Part shown: one piece after another, positions 25,960 through 33,166 of the stretch
Numbering within the stretch: position 1 is the first letter of the stretch
How the letters are laid out: each line of letters opens with the position of its first letter
Assembly (NCBI GenBank): GCA_002299795.1
Contig: DBNP01000005.1
Coordinates: forward strand, 1-47,715
DNA length: 47,715 bases
Reading direction: 5' to 3'
Source: Candidatus Saccharibacteria bacterium UBA669
Lineage (GTDB): Bacteria; Patescibacteriota; Saccharimonadia; Saccharimonadales; Saccharimonadaceae
The notes under the pieces: generated by a model
Database searches by the model: none
What the model was told of the DNA's origin: nothing
What the model saw: the letters and a program-made list of their open reading frames with translations, nothing else
Made by a program: the position numbers and the translations under genes

Positions 25960-26925
25960 ATGATAACAAAGGAACCCGTGCCTACGTTTTTCGTGCCACC
26001 TAATGAGATAGATGCTGATCTAATGGCTGTGCTTGATGATGAGCAGCCAAAGAACTTTATTTTGCCAGAAGGGACAGACTACCTAGCGACGTATGAAGAA
26101 CCGACGGGTATTCCTCCTGAAGAGTGCTATGTCGATGTGGATGATGATGAGAGACAGCGATTACTCAGAAGGGGTCGGTACCGTAACGACAGCTATTATT
26201 TCAATGATAGTCTCAATAGTCGTATGACAGTTGGTCCCGAGTGCCAGGAGCTATACCCATGGCTAATGACTGATCATTACGCTTATGATTGGCTACTAGC
26301 CTCAGTTGAGCTACGCGAAATGATCGCTTCATCAACGCTTGCGGTGCTTGATGATGCCGAGAAGTTTACGACTATCGTTGGTGAAGACACCAGTGGGCGC
26401 ATAGCCGCCCTAATCGTTGCCAAAGCGATGAATATCGTCCGTGAGCTAAAGGGTCTTTCGCCTGCGCGACGATTGTTTGTGTCCGGTCGGATCGATGAAT
26501 CGCAAGCTCCAAACTTTCGAGCGCATGACGAGGACGACAGAGCCTTGCTCGTAACTGAATACGTGTGCACAGGGGACTCTGTCAATGGTGCGGCTGATGC
26601 ATTGCGCCAGGCTGGATTTATGGCGCCTAGCGTACTGACACTTGATCGACATGGCGACGAGAGCGATATTTATGCTGACAAAGTGTATATGGGGGCACGC
26701 AACACCTACACCGGGCGCGCAGATGACCATCTGTATGGACTCTCCGTCGCTCTCAAGGGTGTCACAAAGGAATCTGGTGATGCGCATTCGTCGCGCGCTA
26801 GTTTGAGCCCCGGTCAACGACAGCATCTGATCAAGCTCCGTGCGGACATCGACCACTTCGCGCATGAACTCGTGGGCATATGGCTCATACGCCAGCGAGA
26901 GCACGAAAACGAAGTATCCGCATAG
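25960..26925 (+). CDS. Phosphoribosyltransferase-like protein
   Basis: A 321-residue acidic cytosolic protein. The stretch ALLVTEYVCTGDSVNGAADALRQAGF (about 195-220) has the form of the PRPP-binding signature of type I phosphoribosyltransferases: hydrophobic strand, two acidic/polar positions, then a TG-containing loop. TIVGEDTSGRIAALIVAKAMN (138-158) resembles the earlier G-rich PRTase loop. The signature acidic pair is T-E rather than D-D or E-D, so catalysis is uncertain. The N-terminal ~130 residues are unlike known families. Closest known theme: PRTase-like proteins of unknown or regulatory role. A perfect hairpin follows the gene. Confidence 0.62.
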   Translation: MITKEPVPTFFVPPNEIDADLMAVLDDEQPKNFILPEGTDYLATYEEPTGIPPEECYVDVDDDERQRLLRRGRYRNDSYYFNDSLNSRMTVGPECQELYPWLMTDHYAYDWLLASVELREMIASSTLAVLDDAEKFTTIVGEDTSGRIAALIVAKAMNIVRELKGLSPARRLFVSGRIDESQAPNFRAHDEDDRALLVTEYVCTGDSVNGAADALRQAGFMAPSVLTLDRHGDESDIYADKVYMGARNTYTGRADDHLYGLSVALKGVTKESGDAHSSRASLSPGQRQHLIKLRADIDHFAHELVGIWLIRQREHENEVSA

Positions 26926-26973
26926 TATTTCCCTACTTTTATCAGTATAAGGTCTGTCCAATTTGCAATTAAT

Positions 26974-27001
26974 AGCAACACCCGATAGTACGGGTGTTGC
27001 T
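26974..27001. terminator. Terminator hairpin (bidirectional)
   Basis: Perfect 11-bp stem AGCAACACCCG/CGGGTGTTGCT with loop ATAGTA; short AT-rich tracts flank both sides. It separates the convergent genes at 25960 and 27066. It also lies just past the degenerate copy of the rplA 3' end, so it may be the former terminator of rplA. Confidence 0.75.
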
Positions 27002-27022
27002 CCTTTGTCGGTGGACGGTATC

Positions 27023-27057
27023 TAGTTCACTTGGTTTTGAGCTCGATACCAGGGCCC
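27023..27057 (-). repeat. Degenerate copy of the rplA 3' end
   Basis: Matches the true end of rplA (29619-29654) at 33 of 36 positions with one gap; the first 16 bases, TAGTTCACTTGGTTTT on the plus strand, are identical. Allowing two compensating indels, the minus strand still reads T-V-M-G-P-G-I-E-L, close to L1's T-T-M-G-P-G-I-K-L. It no longer joins any open frame. Confidence 0.85.
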
Positions 27058-27065
27058 GATGACGG

Positions 27066-27488
27066 TTACCGCCGGGGGTTTGGTGATGATCTTCTGATAT
27101 AGTCGAGGATAGTGTGAAGTGTCGGGTTGTTTTCACTTGTCGGCTCGAGGCCGAACCGCTCAGTCGGGGAGTTGCTTTCTTGGTCATCATAATTCTCTAC
27201 GACGACGGCATATTCGCCTGCTTCGTCTACTGTGTAGGTCACTCGAGCTTCACCCTCGCCGAAGTCAACCTGCACAAGGACAGCCCTTGGTCTCGCAGAG
27301 ATAATGTCGACACTGCGGTCGTGTAAAGTGTAGTGGCTGATAAATGGCTTATTGGGGTCGTGGGGCCTGTTGTAGGTGTTGCGGAACGTGTAGATTGCTT
27401 GCATAAGGTAGGCTAGCATCGTCTCGTAGGGCACTTCCTGTACGCCTGGTATGTATAGAATTTCGGTCGGTGGAATTCGTTCGCTCAT
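27066..27488 (-). CDS. Hypothetical partner protein of the 689-residue gene
   Basis: A 140-residue acidic protein (MSERIPPTEILYIPGVQEVPYETMLAYLMQAIYTFRNTYNRP...). It has a beta-rich middle (RAVLVQVDFGEGEARVTYTVDEAGEYAVVVENYDD) and a polar tail. No family recognised. Its ATG overlaps the stop of the upstream gene as TAATG, so it is translationally coupled and probably made in step with it. Its own stop codon lies within 9 nt of the decayed rplA end. A small coupled partner next to a peptidase-like protein could be a substrate, adaptor or inhibitor, but nothing in the sequence decides. Confidence 0.72.
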   Translation of the reverse strand: MSERIPPTEILYIPGVQEVPYETMLAYLMQAIYTFRNTYNRPHDPNKPFISHYTLHDRSVDIISARPRAVLVQVDFGEGEARVTYTVDEAGEYAVVVENYDDQESNSPTERFGLEPTSENNPTLHTILDYIRRSSPNPRR

Positions 27489-29557
27489 TAGATTGCAACC
27501 CTTTCGTCGTGGGGTGTTCGTTTAACGCGAGGGCGACGCTTGATCCACCCACTTGATCCGCTGAGTTCGAGCTTTGTCACGTTTGACGTAGTAGGCTCCA
27601 TATCAAGCGGGTCACCCTTTCTCCTGCCAAAGAGGAGGATCCCTCGAGTGTCCTGGTATGGATCAAAATGCACGCTGGTAATATCATCGGTGCCTAGCAC
27701 TATCGTATTAGTGTCGGCTGATTCGGTAAGTGTGGCCTCAGCTACCGAGGGAGTCAATTCGGTACTTACGTCACTATAACATGATGCAAAGATGATTCGT
27801 TTTTTGCCGAAGGCAGACGGGCCGCCTACGTGTTTGGCGCCGCACATATATTCGCTGACGATGCGCCGAATCTGCGATTGGTCAATATTTAGCTTTGGAC
27901 GGTGGTCCCAGTAGACATCACTCACCCGTGCTGTGCTTTGTATAGTAAATCCGTCGAAACCTGTTCCAGCGGACATACGACTTGGGTTGCCATGCAATGA
28001 AAATACGAGATTGCAAAATTGAACGTTGCGTTTCTTGAGGAGAATGAGGGCACGATACAGGTCTGATGGTCGTGTCCATGGCACGATGACGCGCGAAGAG
28101 GTATCATTGGTTGGCCGGAGCAGATGTAGGGTGACTGCCATTGCTTCATTCGTACTACCGTATGAGTCAAATGGGATCACAGATACATCACTGGCCTGCA
28201 GTCGCTGTATCACCGTAGAGTCATCGTCGAGCAAGCCGAGCCAGGTAGCAACATCATTTTCCGTAAACATATCAATGGCTCCGATATCGATTGTTTTATG
28301 TAGTCGCTCTAGTGCATGTGCGCCGAATTTCTCGTGTAATATCACTAGTCTTCGCAAAGTGCCCGCGAAGCCTGCATTATATATGCCCTCGGGGGTGTAT
28401 TTCCTGGGTGTGAGTGAGTCGGCCATGCGGCACGAAAACCTCGTCGCAAAACCAGGTGTTTCGAACAGGTGCCTACACAGTTGATGCTGGACGCCTATGG
28501 CCGCAGCGTTATAGTTGATTGTTTGGTCTGGGTTACCGGTAGATGTTTCAAAGTTTGTTGGAGGAATTGCTCGAATCAGCAGCTCTGCGTACGAACCGGC
28601 ACTTTCGGCAAGTGCTTGTATTTCGGGATGCGACCGAGCTTCATCTCCCGTGAGGCCGCCAGGAAAGTATCCGTTGAGAGCGGTCAGGACCGAATCGCTG
28701 TTATCTTGTGTCCTGATGTCGTTTTGAGCGGCACAGGATAAGAGCAGTATTCCAAACTTCTCCCACACCGCCTTGTCACAGGTGTCTCGCACACCGGCCA
28801 GGAGTTGTTGACTAGTGATCGCTCCAAAGGCGTATCCCAGGTCGGGGCTGGATTCGGGTATCTCTGTAATGCGTTTGATGTATTCAGTAACCTCACGATC
28901 AGACATGAGCCCACCCATACTGTTGAGTCTTATACACCAGTCTTCGAGGTGTCGATCTTCTCCCCACTGGCTTTCCTGCTCTTCGGGCTTAGCTAAGCGG
29001 TCCATACTTTCAAACAATCCTGCTATCGTCTCAGTGCGCAGCTCGCGTTTTCGTGTATTTATGGCATTCTCAACACTCTGCGCTGGTGGCTCACCATCTG
29101 GGGTGTAAGTGACAAGCCCCTCTGCCCATGCTTTGTCTGCTGCCTTGCGCGCTAGGTTGGGGTGTCTGTATATGAATTCGTCTATCGCCTTGTGGCTGTC
29201 ATCGAGCACATAGCCATCACGGCGATCGAGAGCATACATAGCAAAAGCTGTTATGAGGGGCTGCTGCTCCTGGGTATCAGTATCGGGGTCTTGTTGAGAA
29301 GCTTGTGCCAGGCATTGCTCTTGGGCGCGTCGCCATACTTCTTCATGTGAATCACCCGGCTGGTATGCCTGTGCGCATGCCTCAGCAATACTGTACATAA
29401 TGCTGTGTGTTGCATGGTGCGTCTCGTGGTCATAGAGCGACCCATCGGAATCATGGATATGCTGCATGCGGTTGCCTATCGCATCGACAACAATTGAGTC
29501 TTCAATCTTATCAAAACTCTGTTTGACGGGAGTGGTTAGCACGCGCTCACTTGCCAT
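27488..29557 (-). CDS. Large unknown protein with clan CD (caspase/CHAT-like) peptidase pattern
   Basis: A 689-residue soluble protein. Residues 1-470 are mostly helical, with no recognised domain. Near the C-terminus, NLVFSLHGNPSRM places H522-G523 after a hydrophobic strand, and KKRIIFASCYSDVS places C593 after another, about 70 residues later. This is the strand-HG / strand-(S/A)C arrangement of clan CD cysteine peptidases (caspases, gingipains, clostripain, CHAT). The usual flanking motifs are weak and no signal peptide is present. TACAAT lies 8 nt before the ATG, so it is leaderless, and it sits 60 nt downstream of rplA. Function is unknown; the peptidase reading is inference. Confidence 0.7.
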   Translation of the reverse strand: MASERVLTTPVKQSFDKIEDSIVVDAIGNRMQHIHDSDGSLYDHETHHATHSIMYSIAEACAQAYQPGDSHEEVWRRAQEQCLAQASQQDPDTDTQEQQPLITAFAMYALDRRDGYVLDDSHKAIDEFIYRHPNLARKAADKAWAEGLVTYTPDGEPPAQSVENAINTRKRELRTETIAGLFESMDRLAKPEEQESQWGEDRHLEDWCIRLNSMGGLMSDREVTEYIKRITEIPESSPDLGYAFGAITSQQLLAGVRDTCDKAVWEKFGILLLSCAAQNDIRTQDNSDSVLTALNGYFPGGLTGDEARSHPEIQALAESAGSYAELLIRAIPPTNFETSTGNPDQTINYNAAAIGVQHQLCRHLFETPGFATRFSCRMADSLTPRKYTPEGIYNAGFAGTLRRLVILHEKFGAHALERLHKTIDIGAIDMFTENDVATWLGLLDDDSTVIQRLQASDVSVIPFDSYGSTNEAMAVTLHLLRPTNDTSSRVIVPWTRPSDLYRALILLKKRNVQFCNLVFSLHGNPSRMSAGTGFDGFTIQSTARVSDVYWDHRPKLNIDQSQIRRIVSEYMCGAKHVGGPSAFGKKRIIFASCYSDVSTELTPSVAEATLTESADTNTIVLGTDDITSVHFDPYQDTRGILLFGRRKGDPLDMEPTTSNVTKLELSGSSGWIKRRPRVKRTPHDERVAI

Positions 29558-29617
29558 ATATGCTTATTGTAGCATCTCCTGGCCGGGAAAGTCGTGCCAC
29601 TAGAGAGAAAGTGACGG

Positions 29618-30622
29618 TTAGTTCACTTGGTTTTCGAGCTTGATGCCAGGGCCCATGGTGGTAGCAACAGCGGTTGACTTCACGTACACACTCTTGAGGC
29701 TACTTGGCTTCTGGCTCTGTAGGCTGGCGAAGAACGCAGCAGCGTTTTCCTCGAGCTTCTTAGCGCCAAAGCTTACCTTGCCAATGCTCAGGTGAATGGT
29801 TGCTTGCTTGTCGACACGGTACTCTACCTTGCCAGCCTTTGCCTCAGTAACAGCCTTCACAACATCGGTTGCGACGGTACCGCTCTTTGGGTTTGGCATC
29901 AGGCCGCGTGGACCAAGCAGTCGGGCGTACTTGCCCAGTTTTGGCATGTAGGCAGGAGTGGCGATCAGTACATCAAAATTGAGATCTTCTTTCTCGAGCT
30001 GTTTGACGAATTCCTCGTCACCGGCGATGTCGGCACCAGCCTTTTTGGCAGCTGCAGCGTCGGCTTCTGGTGCGAATACGGCAACACGAATGATTTTACC
30101 AGTACCGTGTGGCAAGCTAACGGTTGCGCGGACGTTTTGGTCGGCCTGGCGCGGGTCAACGCCCAGTCGTACGTGCACTTCGACGCTCGCGTCAAATTTG
30201 CTTGGGTTGGTTGTTGCGGCCAGCTCCATAGCTTCGCTGAGGGTGTATACTTTGCTGCGATCAACTAGTTTGGCTGCGGCTTGGAACTTTTTGCCACGGC
30301 GCTCGACGAGTGGGCGGATTTTTGGTGCAGGGCCCTTTTTGTGATGGTCTGCAGCGTCAGCATCTTGAGGAGTAGTATCGCCAGCTTCTTTGCGGGCTTC
30401 CTTGTCTGCTTTTTCTTCAGACTCTTTGAGAGCCTTTTCGCTACGCTTACCGGCCTTTGCCACCTCAGCATCACGCTCAGCAACAATTTCTTTTTCGACC
30501 TTTTCGCGCTTTTCAGGCTTGGCGCCAGCAATCAATGCTTCGATATCAGCAATTGTTGCTTTTGCGGGCACTTCGATCTTTAGCTTTGCAGCCTCTTCTA
30601 ATAGTTCGGCTTTTTTGGCCAT
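29618..30622 (-). CDS. rplA: 50S ribosomal protein L1 with N-terminal SAP/HeH-like extension
   Basis: A 334-residue protein, about 100 longer than usual L1. The L1 core starts near residue 106 (VERRGKKFQAAAKLVDRSKVYTLSEAMELA) and keeps the signature LLGPRGLMPNPKSGTV and the C-terminal STAVATTMGPGIKL. Residues 1-33 (KAELLEEAAKLKIEVPAKATIADIEALIAG) look like a SAP/HeH-type helix-extended-helix motif, and 35-100 is a highly charged, probably disordered linker. L1 binds 23S rRNA at the E-site stalk and its own mRNA. The start at 30622 has AAAGGATT about 13 nt upstream. No terminator follows before the 689-residue gene. Confidence 0.95.
   Translation of the reverse strand: MAKKAELLEEAAKLKIEVPAKATIADIEALIAGAKPEKREKVEKEIVAERDAEVAKAGKRSEKALKESEEKADKEARKEAGDTTPQDADAADHHKKGPAPKIRPLVERRGKKFQAAAKLVDRSKVYTLSEAMELAATTNPSKFDASVEVHVRLGVDPRQADQNVRATVSLPHGTGKIIRVAVFAPEADAAAAKKAGADIAGDEEFVKQLEKEDLNFDVLIATPAYMPKLGKYARLLGPRGLMPNPKSGTVATDVVKAVTEAKAGKVEYRVDKQATIHLSIGKVSFGAKKLEENAAAFFASLQSQKPSSLKSVYVKSTAVATTMGPGIKLENQVN
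29619..29654 (-). repeat. Intact rplA 3' end, partner of the degenerate copy at 27023-27057
   Basis: This segment encodes the last residues of L1 (MGPGIKLENQVN and stop). It is repeated imperfectly 2.6 kb downstream. The plus-strand 16-mer TAGTTCACTTGGTTTT is identical in both; the remaining 20 positions differ by two substitutions and one gap. Confidence 0.85.
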
Positions 30623-30652
30623 CGTGGATAAAATCCTTTCTGCGGTAGTAGC

Positions 30653-30700
30653 GGCGAGTCTGTCGCCTCCCGTCATTGATTTGTAATGCTACGTATTATA
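30653..30700 (-). promoter_or_regulatory. rplA promoter -10 and leader hairpin
   Basis: Minus-strand TATAAT at 30695-30700 sets a transcription start near 30688. The leader contains a hairpin GGCGA/TCGCC with a five-base loop (30653-30667) about 30 nt before the ATG. L1 represses its own operon by binding a leader helix-loop in other bacteria; this hairpin is a possible site but lacks a verified L1 motif. Confidence 0.5.
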
Positions 30701-30727
30701 GATTATTTTTGTAAGTTTGTCTAGGCA

Positions 30728-30752
30728 TAAAAATGCCCCTCCGAAGAGGGGC
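30728..30752 (-). terminator. Rho-independent terminator
   Basis: Perfect 7-bp GC stem GCCCCTC/GAGGGGC with a tetraloop and, on the minus strand, ATTTTTAT. It ends the gene at 30762-31610. Confidence 0.9.
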
Positions 30753-30761
30753 TGAAGCGAC

Positions 30762-31610
30762 CTATGAGGCCGGCTCCTCGAGGCTATAGATCTTGCACAT
30801 CGTGTCGAGCGCAGCGCGAACGTTGTCGAGTATGCGTTCGAGCAGCTGCTGGCGGTACTCGTCCGGCCGGTCGTAGATAACGAGCAGCGGTATCTGTGTT
30901 TGCAGGGCTTGATCGGCAAGTTCCTCGAGCACTTGTTTGTTGCGCCGGGTCTTGTAGCCGCTGTCTTCAAACCAGCCAAGGCGGGCGGCTTCGTCAACCG
31001 ACTTCGCGCGTTCGATCATCTTGCTGATCCAGGTATCGATGCTCGTGATGAGCTTGATTTGCTCGCGCGTCGCGCTGTGATTCAGCGGATCAGTCAGTAG
31101 CATGCTAATCGCGTGCTGGTGGCTGTCAAGACCGCGGGCATCCCAGAAGTGCGGGTGTGCAATCAGTGCGTTGTAGTTGTAGTAAATACGGTCAAACAAC
31201 TCGGGCGCACCGCAGAGCGCCAGCTGCTCGCGCAGTGTGGCCAGCAGTTCGGCTGGGCTATTTCCCCAAACAATCTTGTCGTCGGGTGTGTTGCTGAAGT
31301 ACTTGATCAGCTGGCTATTCAGACTCACGTCTACGAAGTTCTGCGGAAGATGGATCTCGAATGGCTCGCCGAGCTTCCAGGCGGTTTGATAGTGCACCGC
31401 GTCCGTGAGGCCATCCCACTGATCGAACGGCTCGTTGCCGGGATACGTGACGGTTATCCGGCGCGCACCCTGCGCGCCAACCTTTGCTGATGCAAACCGA
31501 ACAAACACCACGCCGTCTTTCTTCCAGACGGCAACCCAGCCAACGCGCTGTCCAGCCAGGTCAGCTGGCCATTCACGCACGATATCGATTTGAGCAACCG
31601 GAGCCACCAT
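30762..31610 (-). CDS. Hypothetical protein, 282 residues
   Basis: A soluble protein that I do not recognise. The N-terminal half is beta-rich (DIVREWPADLAGQRVGWVAVWKKDGVVFVRFASAKV, RRITVTYPGNEPFDQW). The C-terminal half is helical with many charged residues (LNHSATREQIKLITSIDTWISKMIERAKSVDEAARLGWF). The start at 31610 has AAAGAGGT upstream; an upstream in-frame GTG lies inside a leader palindrome. The mRNA leader begins with a hairpin, and the gene ends in a strong terminator, giving a self-contained monocistronic unit between rplA and other small genes. Confidence 0.7.
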   Translation of the reverse strand: MVAPVAQIDIVREWPADLAGQRVGWVAVWKKDGVVFVRFASAKVGAQGARRITVTYPGNEPFDQWDGLTDAVHYQTAWKLGEPFEIHLPQNFVDVSLNSQLIKYFSNTPDDKIVWGNSPAELLATLREQLALCGAPELFDRIYYNYNALIAHPHFWDARGLDSHQHAISMLLTDPLNHSATREQIKLITSIDTWISKMIERAKSVDEAARLGWFEDSGYKTRRNKQVLEELADQALQTQIPLLVIYDRPDEYRQQLLERILDNVRAALDTMCKIYSLEEPAS

Positions 31611-31640
31611 TGCGTCAACCTCTTTTCGTTTCAAGGAGCA

Positions 31641-31656
31641 CTTCACGAACGTGAAG
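31641..31656 (-). promoter_or_regulatory. Leader palindrome immediately after the promoter
   Basis: CTTCACG AA CGTGAAG, a 7-bp perfect inverted repeat. A minus-strand TATAAT at 31667-31672 puts the transcription start within a few nt, so the hairpin would sit at the very 5' end of the message, or the site could be a DNA operator. Confidence 0.5.
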
Positions 31657-31718
31657 CTTTGTAGATATTATATCATAGATCTGTAGAAAAACAACATTAA
31701 CCAATCCCATGCACAATT

Positions 31719-31754
31719 GAAAATGCCCAGTTCTGCGGTGATGCAGAACTGGGC
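31719..31754 (-). terminator. Rho-independent terminator
   Basis: Perfect 12-bp stem GCCCAGTTCTGC/GCAGAACTGGGC with a six-base loop, then ATTTTC on the minus strand. It ends the gene at 31768-32055. Confidence 0.88.
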
Positions 31755-31767
31755 AATGGTGGATGCG

Positions 31768-32055
31768 CTACGGCCGGTCGGGGCCGGCTTTGCGTACCGA
31801 CCTGGGCATGTGTCGCAGCTGCTTGAGCGCACGCTTCCAGGCCGCAGCCTGGTTGGGCGCACTTGCCGTGCGGCCGGCGAGCTCGTCGGCAAGCCCCTGA
31901 TAGTCATCAGGATCGCCGCCGAGTTGGGCCATCACCCCGGCATCGTGACGCTGGGCCAATCGCCTGCGCGAGTGAGCTCGCATCAGGATCGCTGTGCCGA
32001 GGAGCACTGCCCCACCGACGGCTGCGCCGCCGATCAGTTTGCTTCGCCGTTGCAT
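31768..32055 (-). CDS. Small membrane-anchored basic protein
   Basis: A 95-residue protein: basic start (MQRRSK), one hydrophobic helix (LIGGAAVGGAVLLGTAILM), then a charged cytosolic or external tail rich in Arg, Ala and Gln. GAAGGGAA lies about 8 nt before the ATG, and TATAAT lies some 40 nt upstream. Very GC-rich with its own perfect terminator. No family recognised. Confidence 0.65.
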   Translation of the reverse strand: MQRRSKLIGGAAVGGAVLLGTAILMRAHSRRRLAQRHDAGVMAQLGGDPDDYQGLADELAGRTASAPNQAAAWKRALKQLRHMPRSVRKAGPDRP

Positions 32056-32132
32056 ACTGAAGTTCCCTTCGTTGTCGTTGAGCGAGTAAGATAATTATAC
32101 TATAATTCACGATATTTTACCATAGCCATACG

Positions 32133-32159
32133 AAAAACACCTCCGACCGCTCGGGGGTG
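32133..32159 (-). terminator. Terminator of the 79-residue gene
   Basis: A 9-bp stem CACCYCCGA/TCGGRGGTG with one imperfect position and loop GCGG, followed on the minus strand by GTTTTTCG. Confidence 0.7.
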
Positions 32160-32179
32160 ATTCTTCGTCCTGCGTGGCG

Positions 32180-32419
32180 CTAGCTGACGCTAAGTAGCGT
32201 CCAGCCGGTGCCGCTCTGTCGCAAGCAGAAGCTCTGGCTGCCATCACTGATGGTGACGGTGCTCCAGATATTCTCACCACGACGGATGGTAGCGCGGATG
32301 CCACGGTCAACAAAGTTGTACGTGCGCCCGGCCCATTCCATACGCTTTGGAATTGGCTGCATATCGCGGCCAAACCCTACGGCGGTGACAGAAACAGGAC
32401 TGTAAATGTGATTGTTCAT
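32180..32419 (-). CDS. Small beta-rich hypothetical protein
   Basis: A 79-residue protein starting MNNHIYSPVSVTAVGFGRDMQPIPKRMEWAGRTYNFVDRGIRATIRRGENIW and ending in SFCLRQSGTGWTLLSVS. The alternation of polar and hydrophobic residues suggests a compact beta-barrel. AGGAGAG lies 6 nt before the ATG at 32419. Monocistronic with its own terminator. No family recognised. Confidence 0.65.
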   Translation of the reverse strand: MNNHIYSPVSVTAVGFGRDMQPIPKRMEWAGRTYNFVDRGIRATIRRGENIWSTVTISDGSQSFCLRQSGTGWTLLSVS

Positions 32420-32701
32420 AGCATACTCTCCTATGATATTACGTGTTTGTAAGTGGTGGAGTATGAACGACAAGACCGCTGACCTGCCCCACTTTACTAG
32501 CGAGAACAGCGTATGTCTGAAGTCGTGATAACGGTAGTGCAGTCAGACTGACCGAACTACGTGTGCATATATGGCCTGGCTGTGGAAATGCACGAGTGCA
32601 AGTACAACCATAACCTATATCTATTGTACGATAGGCTAGCTAATCATGGTCAAGACGATAATTGTAGTAATATTTATTGGCTATGCTAGACATTAGTAGG
32701 C
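32420..32701. other. Intergenic stretch between divergent genes
   Basis: About 280 nt with no supportable gene on either strand. It holds the divergent promoters: a TATGCT about 14 nt before the plus-strand gene and CATACT upstream of the 79-residue gene. I see no clear RNA fold or repeat. Confidence 0.5.
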
Positions 32702-33166
32702 ATGGAGCGGTACTATGACAATACAATGAATACTGTTGGTGGATATTTGGCCCCCGAGTGGTGCGACTGCGGCCCAGTGCGTCGTCTTATTGAGCATGCT
32801 GATGGCCTTGAGGTGGCAAAAAAGGCCGAGACTGACCTGGCGTTTAACCCGGCGACATTAGACCTTATAGTGGAACAGCTATGTGATGCCAGCGGCATCA
32901 GTGAGAGTGACGCCCGTGCCGTGGCGACGGAAAAACACGGTGATTTTTTGAAACTTGTGGCTGAGCAGCTCAATGCATTTGACGATGAGATAGCGACGAG
33001 TCAGTCGGTGTGCGAGAAGTTGACCGCAGAGTGCCCCGGGAGAATGCGCGTCCAGCAAACGGATGCGCTCGGACGCCGCGTGGTGCTCTATGTTTGCTCG
33101 TCACCACTTATTGATGCGCTCGATGGGAGCGGTGTGGAGCCTGTCGTCGTGGAGCGTATCAACTAG
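32702..33166 (+). CDS. Hypothetical protein, 154 residues
   Basis: A soluble acidic protein (MERYYDNTMNTVGGYLAPEWCDCGPVRRLIEHADG...). It has a helical centre (LDLIVEQLCDASGISESDARAVATEKHGDFLKLVAEQL) and a C-terminal strand-like end (RRVVLYVCSSPLIDALDG, GVEPVVVERIN). Five cysteines, two in the CDC of the N-terminus. No family recognised. The start is uncertain: 32702 has no Shine-Dalgarno, and an in-frame ATG at 32726 is possible. The stop overlaps the convergent VanY gene stop by 4 nt. Confidence 0.6.
   Translation: MERYYDNTMNTVGGYLAPEWCDCGPVRRLIEHADGLEVAKKAETDLAFNPATLDLIVEQLCDASGISESDARAVATEKHGDFLKLVAEQLNAFDDEIATSQSVCEKLTAECPGRMRVQQTDALGRRVVLYVCSSPLIDALDGSGVEPVVVERIN

Larger units (their letters stand above)
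27058..29618. mobile_element. Two-gene block between rplA 3'-end repeats (putative acquired cassette)
   Basis: About 2.56 kb bounded by the intact rplA 3' end and a degenerate copy of it, containing only the 689-residue and 140-residue genes. The geometry resembles integration into the 3' end of a conserved gene with the end restored by the incoming DNA. There is no integrase, transposase or terminal inverted repeat inside, and GATGACGGTTA-type sequence recurs near both ends. A tandem duplication of rplA followed by decay could give a similar picture, so mobility is inferred only. Confidence 0.4.

Noticed and set aside
26446..26961. 171-residue minus-strand frame opposite the PRTase-like gene
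   Set aside because: Lies wholly antisense to a gene with a consensus promoter, and has no start signals of its own.
27058..29618. Insertion sequence
   Set aside because: No transposase or integrase and no terminal inverted repeats in the block; only the rplA end repeat supports acquisition.
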